The notes beneath the pieces are model-generated. The model saw only the letters and a program-made list of their open reading frames with translations, was not told the DNA's origin and made no database searches. Shown here in pieces: positions 56,069 through 64,000 of a stretch of DNA of 64,000 nucleotides (its first letter is position 1; the number at the start of each line of letters is the position of its first letter). The stretch comes from Martinezella lusitana (GTDB lineage: Bacteria; Pseudomonadota; Alphaproteobacteria; Rhizobiales; Rhizobiaceae): positions 496,001 to 560,000 of the forward strand of contig NZ_FMAF01000002.1 of NCBI RefSeq assembly GCF_900094565.1, read 5' to 3'. Position numbers and translations under genes: made by a program.

Positions 56069-57022
56069 TTAGAGATTGCGACCGATGTTGAGGAATTTCT
56101 GGCGGCGGTCGCTGCGCAGCTGCTCGCCCGAACGGCTGGAAAGTTCGCCAAGCGCGTTGGAAATCACGTCTCCCGCAGCGGCGATCACCGTCTGCGGATC
56201 GCGATGCGCGCCGCCGAGCGGCTCGGGAATGATGCCGTCGATCACGCCGAGGCTTTTCAGGTCTTCGGCGGTGATTTTCATGTTGGTGGCGGCTTCCTTG
56301 GCGCGGGTGGAATCGCGCCACAGGATCGAGGCCGCCCCTTCGGGTGAAATCACGCTGTAGATCGAATGCTCGAGCATATAGACGCGGTTGCCGGTGGCGA
56401 TCGCGATGGCGCCGCCTGAGCCGCCTTCGCCGATGACGACGGAGATGATCGGCACTTTGACGCCAAGACACATTTCGGTGGAGCGGGCGATCGCTTCTGC
56501 CTGGCCGCGCTCTTCCGCTCCGACGCCGGGATAGGCGCCTGCGGTATCGACAAGGGTGATGACCGGCAGCTGGAAACGGTCGGCCATTTCAAGGATGCGG
56601 ATCGCCTTGCGGTAGCCTTCGGGGCGGGCACTGCCGAAATTGTGCTTCAGGCGGCTCTTGGTGTCGTTGCCCTTTTCCTGGCCGATGATGGCGATCGGCT
56701 GGCCGCGAAAGCGGGCGAAGCCCGCCTGGATGGCGGCATCCTCGGAGAATTTGCGGTCGCCGGCCAGCGGCGTGAATTCCGTGAAGAGTGCCTCGGCATA
56801 GTCGACGAAATGCGGACGCTGCGGATGACGGGCGACCTGCGTCTTCTGCCAGGCATTGAGCTTGGAATAAATGTCGGCCATCGCCTCGCGGACACGGATT
56901 TCAAGCCGGCCCACTTCGTCTGACGTGTCGATGCTCTCGTCTTCGCTCGCCAGTTTCTTGAGCTCGTGAATCTTGCCTTCGAGATCCGAGATGGGCTTTT
57001 CGAAGTCCAGATAATTGTGCAT
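56069..57022 (-). CDS. accA: Acetyl-CoA carboxylase carboxyltransferase subunit alpha
   Basis: AccA with AccD moves the carboxyl group from biotin to acetyl-CoA, the first step of fatty acid synthesis. The 317-residue product begins [25 protein letters not shown] and has GRQKGNDT-like [51 protein letters not shown] and [11 protein letters not shown]. Confidence 0.97.
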   Translation of the reverse strand: MHNYLDFEKPISDLEGKIHELKKLASEDESIDTSDEVGRLEIRVREAMADIYSKLNAWQKTQVARHPQRPHFVDYAEALFTEFTPLAGDRKFSEDAAIQAGFARFRGQPIAIIGQEKGNDTKSRLKHNFGSARPEGYRKAIRILEMADRFQLPVITLVDTAGAYPGVGAEERGQAEAIARSTEMCLGVKVPIISVVIGEGGSGGAIAIATGNRVYMLEHSIYSVISPEGAASILWRDSTRAKEAATNMKITAEDLKSLGVIDGIIPEPLGGAHRDPQTVIAAAGDVISNALGELSSRSGEQLRSDRRQKFLNIGRNL

Positions 57023-57085
57023 GAGGTGCGTTTCCGATCCTTTTGCGCGTGACGAGCGACGGCAGGTTTAACCCTTGTGCCGGTC

Positions 57086-58060
57086 CTATTCCTGTTTTTT
57101 GGCCTGTTTGGCAAGGGGGTGATGCGTTTGCACGAGCTGATGAAGGCGTTCTTCCAACACATGCGTATAGATTTGCGTGGTCGAAATGTCCGAATGGCCG
57201 AGAAGTTCCTGCACCACGCGCAGGTCCGCGCCGTTGGCGAGGAGGTGGCTTGCAAAGGCATGGCGCATGACGTGCGGCGAGATCATCGAGGGCGTCAGCC
57301 CGGAGCGAATGGCGAGATCCTTCAGATCGCGCGCAAAGACCTGGCGCGGCAAGTAGCCCTGCCTGGACGCCGCGGGAAAGAGCCACGGGCTTTCAGGCGC
57401 AGGCTGCTTGGCATTCGCCGCCAGGTCGGCCTGCAGCCGTCCATAGGCCTTCAGCGCTGATATGGCCGACTGCGACAGCGGCACCAACCGTTCCTTGTTT
57501 CCCTTGCCGCGAATGATGAGGAAGCGCCCTTCGTGGTCCAGCACCTTGGCCGGCAATGTAACGAGCTCGCTCACGCGCATGCCGGTGGCGTAAAGCAGTT
57601 CCAGCAGCACAAGCATGCGCAGGCGCTGCAGCTGGTCGGGGCCTTCGGCTGCCGCTTCCACTTCTGCCTGGGTCAGAAGACGCGTCACCTGGTCGACGCC
57701 CATGGTTTTCGGAAGGGGACGGCCCTTTTTCGGCGCGTCGAGGATGCCTGTGGGGTCGTCCGTGCGCAGGCCTTCCGCATAGAGGAATTTGTAGAATTGG
57801 CGCATGGCGGAAAGCCGCCGCGCCTGTGACGAAGGCTTGAAGCCCTGGATCGAGAGGCCGGAGAGATAGGCGCCGAGATCGTTCGGCCCCGCCTCGGTCA
57901 GGCGGACGCTGCGCTCGGACAGGAAGCCGTGGAGATCCTCGAGATCGCGTTCATAGGATTGCAGCGTGTTGACTGCGGCGCCGCGTTCGGCGCTCATCAT
58001 CTCCAGGAAGGCTTCCAGATGCGCTCGGCTCAGATCTCTCACCCCAGCCCTCGCATTCAT
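57086..58060 (-). CDS. xerD: Tyrosine recombinase XerD
   Basis: XerD resolves chromosome dimers at dif together with XerC. The 324-residue product has the N-terminal SAM-like core-binding domain ([34 protein letters not shown]) and the catalytic residues: Arg in ATGMRVSEL, the HxxR of [15 protein letters not shown], His in [10 protein letters not shown], and the nucleophile Tyr in IYTHV. ATG at 58060 overlaps the end of the small gene upstream by 4 bp. GTG at 58042 is an alternative start. Confidence 0.95.
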   Translation of the reverse strand: MNARAGVRDLSRAHLEAFLEMMSAERGAAVNTLQSYERDLEDLHGFLSERSVRLTEAGPNDLGAYLSGLSIQGFKPSSQARRLSAMRQFYKFLYAEGLRTDDPTGILDAPKKGRPLPKTMGVDQVTRLLTQAEVEAAAEGPDQLQRLRMLVLLELLYATGMRVSELVTLPAKVLDHEGRFLIIRGKGNKERLVPLSQSAISALKAYGRLQADLAANAKQPAPESPWLFPAASRQGYLPRQVFARDLKDLAIRSGLTPSMISPHVMRHAFASHLLANGADLRVVQELLGHSDISTTQIYTHVLEERLHQLVQTHHPLAKQAKKQE

Positions 58061-58224
58061 GGCTTCAACGAACCGGTGACCGGTGGATTGATGCGCTCCG
58101 GCGGAATACGGATCGTCACCTCGCGCGGCTGCGGATCGACGAAGAGCACGAGCGCCCACATTGCCCCATATATCGATCCGCCGATGACCGCGCAGATGAC
58201 AAGGAAGCGAAACAGGGTTGGCAT
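58057..58224 (-). CDS. Small single-pass membrane protein, 55 residues
   Basis: The product [20 protein letters not shown] has one membrane helix (about 4-27), followed by a Pro-rich periplasmic or cytoplasmic tail ([20 protein letters not shown]). It overlaps the xerD start by 4 bp and is divergent from aroK. No domain recognised; translational coupling to xerD supports a real gene. Confidence 0.75.
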   Translation of the reverse strand: MPTLFRFLVICAVIGGSIYGAMWALVLFVDPQPREVTIRIPPERINPPVTGSLKP

Positions 58225-58382
58225 TCGGAAACTCTCCTCGTCCCAGTCATAAGTCCGGCGACGTAACAATTATACCCACCAAGCGTTAGCTGAAGGATAT
58301 TGCAGACATGTTTACGCCGCGGCGTCTTGACGCTACAGGCGCATTTGACGATACCGTTTCCAAAGAAATTGTGAATGGGCCG

Positions 58383-58976
58383 ATGAGTGAACAAGTCCTG
58401 ACCCTTGCAGAGAGCCTCAAAGACAGGGCGCGCGCCGCGCTAGGTCAGCGCAATCTTGTCCTCGTGGGATTGATGGGGGCGGGGAAGTCCTCGATCGGCC
58501 GGCTGGTCGCCCAGCAACTCGGCATCCCCTTCGTCGATACCGATGCAGAGATCGAGCGCGTATCGCGCATGACGATCACGGAGCTCTTTGCGGCCTATGG
58601 CGAACAGGAGTTCCGGGCGCTGGAAACGCGCGTGATCAAGCGTCTTCTTAAGGGCGGGCCGCGTGTCGTCTCGACCGGCGGCGGCGCCTTCATCAACGAG
58701 AGCACGCGGTTTCATGTCAAACGCGGCAGTCTTTCCGTCTGGCTGAAGGCCGATCTCGACGTGCTCTGGGAACGGATCAACAAGCGGGACACGCGTCCCC
58801 TGCTCAAAACCGAGAATCCAAAACAGACCCTCGAGGACCTGATGAATGCGCGCTATCCGATCTATGCGGAAGCCGATCTCACGGTTCTGTCCCTTGATGT
58901 GGGCAAGGAGACCATGGTCAAGGAAGTCCTTGCCGCCATTGCCGAGGGAAAGAAAGCAGAAAGCAAAACACCATGA
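58383..58976 (+). CDS. aroK: Shikimate kinase
   Basis: AroK phosphorylates shikimate in the aromatic amino acid pathway. The 197-residue product has the P-loop GLMGAGKSSIGR (about 30-41), VDTDAEIE, FRALETRVIKRLL, and STGGGAF. I took ATG 58383 (MSEQVLTLAES); ATG 58308 with GAAGGAT in front would add 25 residues. It overlaps aroB by 4 bp. Confidence 0.95.
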   Translation: MSEQVLTLAESLKDRARAALGQRNLVLVGLMGAGKSSIGRLVAQQLGIPFVDTDAEIERVSRMTITELFAAYGEQEFRALETRVIKRLLKGGPRVVSTGGGAFINESTRFHVKRGSLSVWLKADLDVLWERINKRDTRPLLKTENPKQTLEDLMNARYPIYAEADLTVLSLDVGKETMVKEVLAAIAEGKKAESKTP

Positions 58977-60103
58977 ATGCGATCACGGCGGCTTCCGCAG
59001 AACGCCTCGTGCGCGTGCCTCTCGGCGAGCGCGCCTATGACATCCTGATCGGCCCCGGCCTGATCGCGCGGGCGGGGCGCGAGATCGCCGCACGGCTGAA
59101 GGGCCGCAAGGCTGCCATCATCACGGACGAAAACGTCGCGCCACTCTATCTCGACGCCTTGGTCGCGAGCCTGCAGGCTGAGGGCATCCAGGCATCCAGC
59201 CTCGTGCTGCCGGCCGGCGAGAAGACCAAGAGCTTCGAACATCTCATGACGGTCTGCGACGCGGTGCTGACCGCGCGTGTCGAGCGTAACGATGCCGTGA
59301 TCGCGCTCGGCGGCGGCGTCATCGGCGATCTCGCCGGCTTTGCAGCCGGCATCGTGCGTCGCGGCGTTCGCTTCGTTCAGGTTCCGACCTCGCTTTTGTC
59401 GCAGGTGGATTCTTCCGTCGGCGGCAAGACCGGCATCAATACCCATCACGGCAAGAACCTCATCGGCGTCTTCCATCAGCCGGATCTCGTGCTTGCCGAT
59501 ATCGACGTGCTGAATACGCTGAGCGAGCGTGAATTCCGCGCCGGCTATGCCGAAGTCGCCAAATATGGCCTGATAGACAAGCCCGACTTCTTCGCCTGGC
59601 TCGAGGCCAGCTGGAAAGATGTCTTTGCCGGCGGCGCGGCGCGCATCGAGGCGATCGCCAGGAGTTGCCAGGCGAAATCCGATGTCGTTGTTGCCGACGA
59701 GCGCGAAAATGGGCCGCGCGCCCTACTCAATCTCGGTCATACGTTCGGTCACGCGCTGGAAGCAGCTACCGCTTACGACAGCCGTCGGCTGGTGCATGGC
59801 GAAGGCGTTGCGATCGGCATGGTGCTGGCGCACGAATTTTCCACGCGTCTCAACCTAGCGAGCGCCGACGATGCGAAACGCGTCGAAGCGCATCTGAAGG
59901 CCGTGGGCCTGCCGACCCGGATGGGCGATATCCCGGGCGAGCTGCCGCCGGCGGAAACGCTGATGGATGCGATCGCACAGGACAAGAAGGTCAAGAGCGG
60001 CAAGCTGACGTTCATTTTGACCCATGGCATCGGCCAGTCCTTTGTCGCCGACGACGTGCCGTCCTCCGAAGTCCTGAGTTTCCTGAAGGAAAAGCATCCC
60101 TGA
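58973..60103 (+). CDS. aroB: 3-dehydroquinate synthase
   Basis: AroB converts DAHP to 3-dehydroquinate using NAD+ and a divalent metal. The 376-residue product has the NAD site GGGVIGDLAGFAAGIVRRGV, QVDSSVGGKTGINTHHGKN, and the metal ligands in ERENGPRALLNLGHTFGHALE and HGEGVAIGM. It is coupled to aroK (4-bp overlap) and to the CNNM/CorC gene (1-bp overlap). Confidence 0.97.
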   Translation: MNAITAASAERLVRVPLGERAYDILIGPGLIARAGREIAARLKGRKAAIITDENVAPLYLDALVASLQAEGIQASSLVLPAGEKTKSFEHLMTVCDAVLTARVERNDAVIALGGGVIGDLAGFAAGIVRRGVRFVQVPTSLLSQVDSSVGGKTGINTHHGKNLIGVFHQPDLVLADIDVLNTLSEREFRAGYAEVAKYGLIDKPDFFAWLEASWKDVFAGGAARIEAIARSCQAKSDVVVADERENGPRALLNLGHTFGHALEAATAYDSRRLVHGEGVAIGMVLAHEFSTRLNLASADDAKRVEAHLKAVGLPTRMGDIPGELPPAETLMDAIAQDKKVKSGKLTFILTHGIGQSFVADDVPSSEVLSFLKEKHP

Positions 60104-61413
60104 TGACGGTCGAGGGCACGCTGGCTGTACTGTTCGAATATTGGCCCGAGATCATCTCGATCCTCGTGCTTGTGCTGCTGTCGGCCTTCTTCTCCGGTTC
60201 GGAAACGGCGCTTACCGCCGTCTCGCGCAGCCGCATTCATACGCTGGAGGCAAACGGCGACGAGGACGCCGGGATCGTGCGTCGGCTGATCGAGCGCCGG
60301 GACCGGCTCATCGGCGCGCTGCTCATCGGCAACAATCTTGCCAACATCCTGTCGTCGTCGCTGGCGACCAGCGTCTTCCTCGGCCTGTTCGGCAACTCGG
60401 GCGTGGCGCTCGCGACGGTCGCCATGACTGTCATCCTCGTCATATTCGCCGAAGTGCTGCCGAAAAGCTGGGCCATTTCGACGCCGGATCGCTTTGCGCT
60501 CAATGTCGCCGGCACGGTGCGGCTCTTCGTCGCCGTCGTCGGTCCGGTATCGAGCTTCGTCAATGCCATCGTTCGATGGATCCTTGCCATTTTCGGCATC
60601 AACCTCTCGAAGGAAGTTTCGATGCTGTCGGCGCATGACGAGCTGCGCGGCGCGGTGGATCTGCTGCACCGGGAAGGGTCGGTGGTCAAGGCCGACCGCG
60701 ACCGCCTGGGCGGGGTGCTCGACCTCGGCGAACTCGAACTCTCCGATATCATGGTGCACCGCACGGCGATGCGCGCCATCAATGCCGACGACCCGTCCGA
60801 AGTCGTGGTGCGCGCCATCCTCGACAGCCCGTACACGCGCATGCCGCTCTGGCGCGGCACGATCGACAACATCATCGGCGTCATTCACGCCAAGGATCTG
60901 CTGAGGGCGCTGGCCGAGCGGAATGTCGAGCCGGAGAACCTCGATGTCGTCAAGATCGCACAGAAGCCCTGGTTCGTGCCCGACAGCACCAATCTGGAGG
61001 ATCAGCTCAACGCCTTCCTGCGCCGCAAGCAGCATTTCGCTGTCGTCGTCGACGAATATGGCGAGGTGCAGGGCATCGTGACGCTGGAGGATATTCTGGA
61101 GGAGATCGTCGGCGATATCGCCGACGAGCACGATATCGACATCCAGGGTGTGCGGCAGGAGGCCGACGGCTCGATTGTGGTCGATGGCGTCGTGCCTATC
61201 CGCGACCTCAACCGCGCGCTTGACTGGAACCTGCCTGACGAGGAAGCAACGACGATTGCCGGCCTGGTCATCCATGAATCGATGACCATTCCCGAAGAGC
61301 GGCAAGCCTTCACCTTCTACGGAAAACGCTTCATCGTCATGAAGCGGGAAAAAAACCGCATCACCAAGCTGCGCATTCGCCCCGCGGAGATGGAAGAGAA
61401 CAAGCCCGAATAA
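60103..61413 (+). CDS. CNNM/CorC (HlyC) family membrane transport protein
   Basis: This 436-residue protein has the DUF21 (CNNM) transmembrane domain (SAFFSGSETALTAVSRSRI, about residues 24-42, through about 180), two CBS domains (LGELELSDIMVHRTAMRAI; FAVVVDEYGEVQGIVTLEDILEEIVGDI), and the CorC_HlyC C-terminal domain. Such proteins handle Mg2+ or Co2+ efflux. Linkage to aroKB is common in Rhizobiales. Confidence 0.92.
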   Translation: MTVEGTLAVLFEYWPEIISILVLVLLSAFFSGSETALTAVSRSRIHTLEANGDEDAGIVRRLIERRDRLIGALLIGNNLANILSSSLATSVFLGLFGNSGVALATVAMTVILVIFAEVLPKSWAISTPDRFALNVAGTVRLFVAVVGPVSSFVNAIVRWILAIFGINLSKEVSMLSAHDELRGAVDLLHREGSVVKADRDRLGGVLDLGELELSDIMVHRTAMRAINADDPSEVVVRAILDSPYTRMPLWRGTIDNIIGVIHAKDLLRALAERNVEPENLDVVKIAQKPWFVPDSTNLEDQLNAFLRRKQHFAVVVDEYGEVQGIVTLEDILEEIVGDIADEHDIDIQGVRQEADGSIVVDGVVPIRDLNRALDWNLPDEEATTIAGLVIHESMTIPEERQAFTFYGKRFIVMKREKNRITKLRIRPAEMEENKPE

Positions 61414-61431
61414 GAGCCATCTCCTGCGGGA

Positions 61432-61719
61432 TTACCAGCGCACCGCCTCTCCGGGTGCAGCCGGCTCCACGGCAAGCGCGTGCAATCCGGCATCCAATTC
61501 CGGCTTCAGAAGATCGTTGATCGCCCTGTGGCGTGCGAGGCGCGGCATGCCCGCGAACTTGGCGGAGACGATGCGAACTCTTATATGCGTCTCGCCGGTT
61601 CCGGTCATGTCGGGCTGGTGGCCCGCGTGCAGGTGGCTTTCGTTGATGACGACAAGGCGCTCTGGCGCGAAGGCTTCATTGAGTTTCTTCTCAATGCGGG
61701 ATTGCAGTGTCGTTTCCAT
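61432..61719 (-). CDS. bolA: BolA family protein
   Basis: This 95-residue protein has the BolA fold with INESHLHAGHQPDMTGTGETHIRVRIVS and the conserved His/Cys-free ligand region. BolA proteins pair with monothiol glutaredoxins to handle Fe-S clusters. It is divergent from the J-domain gene and convergent with the CNNM gene, 18 bp apart. Confidence 0.93.
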   Translation of the reverse strand: METTLQSRIEKKLNEAFAPERLVVINESHLHAGHQPDMTGTGETHIRVRIVSAKFAGMPRLARHRAINDLLKPELDAGLHALAVEPAAPGEAVRW

Positions 61720-61825
61720 GTTCCCGCTTCGTCCTTCTTCGCGAAAAAGGTTCCCACAAAGCCTGCAACATTCCCATTTGTCAATTCTTGTTGTGGGCTA
61801 ATCCAGGCCCCATAATTAGGGCACT

Positions 61826-62446
61826 ATGGGACTTGATTCAAAATACTTCGATCGCATTCGAACCCGCCGCAAACGCCCGCAGGAACCCGAGCAGGGCCCG
61901 CCGACGTGCCAATGGGACGGCTGTGACAAGCACGGCACGCATCGCGCACCCGTCGGGCGCAATGCGGAAGGGCAGTTCTTTTTGTTCTGCTTCGAGCATG
62001 TCAAGGAATACAATAAGGGCTACAATTATTTCTCCGGCCTCTCGGACGGGGAGATCGCGCGCTATCAGAAGGAAGCCGTTACCGGCCATCGTCCGACCTG
62101 GACCGTCGGCGTCAACAAGGCGGCGAAGCACAGTCCCCTGCAGTCGGAAGTCCGCTCTGGCGCCTATACCCGGGTTCGTGATCCCTTTGGCTTCGTCAAA
62201 GATGGCGATGGCCGCGGCAGCGGTCCGCGTTTTCCGGAGCAGCGCAAGCTGAAAACGCTGGAGGCGAAAGCATTCGATACGATGGGGCTCGGCGCCAATG
62301 CCTCTGCGCCGGACATCAAGCGCCGGTACAAGGAGCTGGTGAAAATGCACCACCCGGATGCCAATGGCGGCGACCGTGGCTCCGAGGAGCGTTTCCGCGC
62401 GGTCATACAGGCCTATCAATTATTGAAACAGAACGGTTTTTGTTAA
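61826..62446 (+). CDS. J-domain protein with N-terminal Cys-rich motif
   Basis: This 206-residue protein carries a C-terminal J domain (about 149-206: DTMGLGANASAPDIKRRYKELVKMHHPDANGG) with the HPD motif that stimulates DnaK ATPase. The N-terminal half has CQWDGC and FFLFCFEHVKEYNKGYNYF, a possible Cys3-His zinc site, and lacks the Gly/Phe region of DnaJ. Its place between bolA and cobS is conserved in rhizobia. Confidence 0.88.
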   Translation: MGLDSKYFDRIRTRRKRPQEPEQGPPTCQWDGCDKHGTHRAPVGRNAEGQFFLFCFEHVKEYNKGYNYFSGLSDGEIARYQKEAVTGHRPTWTVGVNKAAKHSPLQSEVRSGAYTRVRDPFGFVKDGDGRGSGPRFPEQRKLKTLEAKAFDTMGLGANASAPDIKRRYKELVKMHHPDANGGDRGSEERFRAVIQAYQLLKQNGFC

Positions 62447-62755
62447 TTCCTGTCCTTGCTCTCCGCCTTCAATCAGGTATGGTCCAAATCGGCTGAAGCC
62501 GTGGGCAACCGCGGCAGGGTGCGCATTTGGCTGGCTGCACCTCGGCCAACTTTCCGGACGCGGCGTTTCTTGTCCGGGACTCTGTTCAAGGATGCTCGCA
62601 AACGATCATTTCATCGTGCCGAGATTTTGCTTTAGTCCCGGAGAAGTATCGCCGCTGTTCCGACCGAACGGATGCGAGCAATAAAGCTGCGGCGTTTCGG
62701 ATAAAGCGGCTGAGATTGATATGGCTGGGTGAGAGCCACCCGCCCTGGAGACATG

Positions 62756-63745
62756 ATGAGCAAGATTGACCTTGATATTTCCGAGATTCCCGACACCACC
62801 GTTTCGGTCCGTGACGTTTTCGGTATTGATTCCGACATTCGCGTTCCCGCCTACAGCAAGGGCGGCGCCTATGTGCCCGATCTGGATACCGACTACCTCT
62901 TCGACCGTGAGACCACGCTCGCCATCCTCGCCGGTTTCGCCCATAACCGCCGCGTGATGATCTCGGGCTACCACGGCACCGGCAAATCCTCGCACATCGA
63001 GCAGGTTGCCGCGCGTCTCAACTGGCCTTGCGTGCGTATCAACCTCGACAGCCATGTCAGCCGTATCGATCTCGTCGGCAAGGACGCGATCGTCGTCAAG
63101 GACGGGCTGCAGATCACCGAATTCAAGGACGGCATCCTGCCCTGGGCCTATCAGCACAACGTCGCTCTCGTCTTCGACGAATATGATGCCGGCCGCCCGG
63201 ACGTGATGTTCGTCATTCAGCGCGTGCTGGAATCGTCGGGCCGCCTGACGCTGCTCGACCAGAGCCGCGTCATTCGTCCTCACCCGGCCTTCCGCCTGTT
63301 CGCGACCGCCAACACCATCGGTCTCGGCGATACGACCGGCCTCTATCACGGCACGCAGCAGATCAACCAGGCGCAGATGGACCGCTGGTCGATCGTAACG
63401 ACGCTGAACTATCTGCCGCACAACAACGAAGTCGCCATCGTGCTCGCGAAGGTGAAGTCCTTCCGCACCGACAAGGGCCGCGACACGGTCTCCAAGATGG
63501 TGCGCGTCGCCGACCTCACGCGTGCGGCCTTCATGAACGGCGATCTGTCGACCGTCATGAGCCCGCGTACCGTTATCACCTGGGCTGAGAATGCGGAGAT
63601 CTTCGGCGATGTCGCCTTTGCCTTCCGTGTCACCTTCCTCAACAAGTGCGATGAGCTGGAGCGGCCGTTGGTCGCCGAGCATTATCAGCGCGCCTTCGGC
63701 ATCGAGCTGAAGGAAAGTGCTGCCAACATCGTGCTCGAAGCCTAG
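62756..63745 (+). CDS. cobS: Aerobic cobaltochelatase subunit CobS
   Basis: CobS is the AAA+ subunit that, with CobT and CobN, inserts cobalt into hydrogenobyrinate a,c-diamide. The 329-residue product has Walker [12 protein letters not shown] (about 77-87), Walker [19 protein letters not shown] and the [18 protein letters not shown] sensor segment. ATG 62756 follows GGAG. The 309-bp gap upstream (62447-62755) shows no gene and no cobalamin riboswitch consensus. Confidence 0.96.
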   Translation: MSKIDLDISEIPDTTVSVRDVFGIDSDIRVPAYSKGGAYVPDLDTDYLFDRETTLAILAGFAHNRRVMISGYHGTGKSSHIEQVAARLNWPCVRINLDSHVSRIDLVGKDAIVVKDGLQITEFKDGILPWAYQHNVALVFDEYDAGRPDVMFVIQRVLESSGRLTLLDQSRVIRPHPAFRLFATANTIGLGDTTGLYHGTQQINQAQMDRWSIVTTLNYLPHNNEVAIVLAKVKSFRTDKGRDTVSKMVRVADLTRAAFMNGDLSTVMSPRTVITWAENAEIFGDVAFAFRVTFLNKCDELERPLVAEHYQRAFGIELKESAANIVLEA

Positions 63746-63762
63746 GGAAGAACCCACACATC

Positions 63763-64000
63763 ATGTCAGGTCGCGGAGACAATTCCAAAGCGAAGCCGGG
63801 TGCTCCGGTGGACATGGAGCCGTTGCGCCGTGCGATCACCGGCTGCGTACGCTCGATCGCGGGCGATGCCGAAGTCGAGGTGGCATTCGCCAACGAACGC
63901 CCGGGGATGACCGGCGAGCGCATCCGCCTGCCGGAGCTCTCGAAGCGGCCGACGATGCATGAGCTGGCGGTGACGCGTGGCCTCGGCGATTCGATGGCGC
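63763..64000 (+). CDS. cobT: Aerobic cobaltochelatase subunit CobT (5' part)
   Basis: The first 79 codons are present and the gene runs off the window end. [15 protein letters not shown] then [32 protein letters not shown] and [12 protein letters not shown] match the CobT N-terminus. It follows cobS after 17 bp. Confidence 0.9.
   Translation, partial: MSGRGDNSKAKPGAPVDMEPLRRAITGCVRSIAGDAEVEVAFANERPGMTGERIRLPELSKRPTMHELAVTRGLGDSMA

Noticed and set aside
62447..62755. Possible cobalamin riboswitch before cobS
   Set aside because: I could not find the conserved B12-box core or the expected stem order.
62527..62769. 80-codon frame upstream of cobS
   Set aside because: TTG start without a ribosome site, and it runs into cobS; no recognisable protein.

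Overview
The window is a 64 kb piece of the main chromosome of a Rhizobiaceae bacterium, most likely Rhizobium in the broad sense. The signs are: an F1-ATPase operon atpHAGDC without F0 genes; a C4-pathway hemA (5-aminolevulinate synthase); the block bolA - J-domain gene - cobS - cobT; TamA/TamB; GC-rich coding sequence; and several families of intergenic palindromes of the kind seen in rhizobia (RIME-like mosaics and an 'agagcaattcc...ccgtccggaatt' element). Almost all of the DNA is coding and most genes are ordinary core genes. I found no CRISPR array, prophage, intact IS element, rRNA gene or secretion cluster.

Layout. 0-5 kb: a PlsC-like acyltransferase, a RecF/OLD-type ATPase, priA and a small four-helix membrane protein. 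5.3-10.3 kb: atpHAGDC with a terminator, followed by a RIME-like mosaic. 10.6-15.5 kb: a LysR regulator divergent from an Fe-alcohol dehydrogenase, an aldehyde dehydrogenase and an enolase-superfamily gene, probably one catabolic unit of unknown substrate. 15.5-18 kb: an acyltransferase-3 membrane protein, then an FMN reductase divergent from soxR, with a clear SoxR box in a 19-bp-spaced promoter. 18-21.3 kb: glpD, a GlpR/DeoR repressor and a divergent short-chain dehydrogenase. 21.4-23.8 kb: an ArsR regulator, a 66-residue orphan, and a MarR regulator divergent from a quinone-oxidoreductase-like gene.

23.9-31.1 kb: the NAD-dependent molybdenum formate dehydrogenase locus (LysR, fdsG, fdsB, fdsA, fdhD, fdsD), with a 150-bp palindromic repeat between fdsA and fdhD. 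It is followed by a remnant of an MFS (OFA-type) transporter and, on the opposite strand, a stand-alone alanyl-tRNA-synthetase-like catalytic protein, the most unusual gene here. 32.5-41.6 kb: cheW, arginase with a divergent AsnC regulator, tamB/tamA and a glycine-zipper lipoprotein. 41.9-47 kb: a form II (BMS-type) aerobic CO-dehydrogenase-like operon in S-L-M order, then hemA.

47-64 kb: dxr, a BON-domain protein, a GNAT acetyltransferase, a FlaR-like kinase, tRNA-Arg(CCU), an M20 amidohydrolase, a D,D-carboxypeptidase, a CobW-type metallochaperone with a His-rich linker, more repeats, a TusA-like protein overlapping an L,D-transpeptidase-like lipoprotein, accA, xerD, a small membrane protein, aroK-aroB-CNNM/CorC, bolA, a J-domain protein, cobS and the start of cobT.

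I do not see a large undescribed system. The best leads are the truncated AlaRS-like protein with changed motif 2 residues, the SoxR-controlled FMN reductase, the form II CODH operon without maturation genes, the decayed transporter beside fds, and small conserved-looking proteins without known function.
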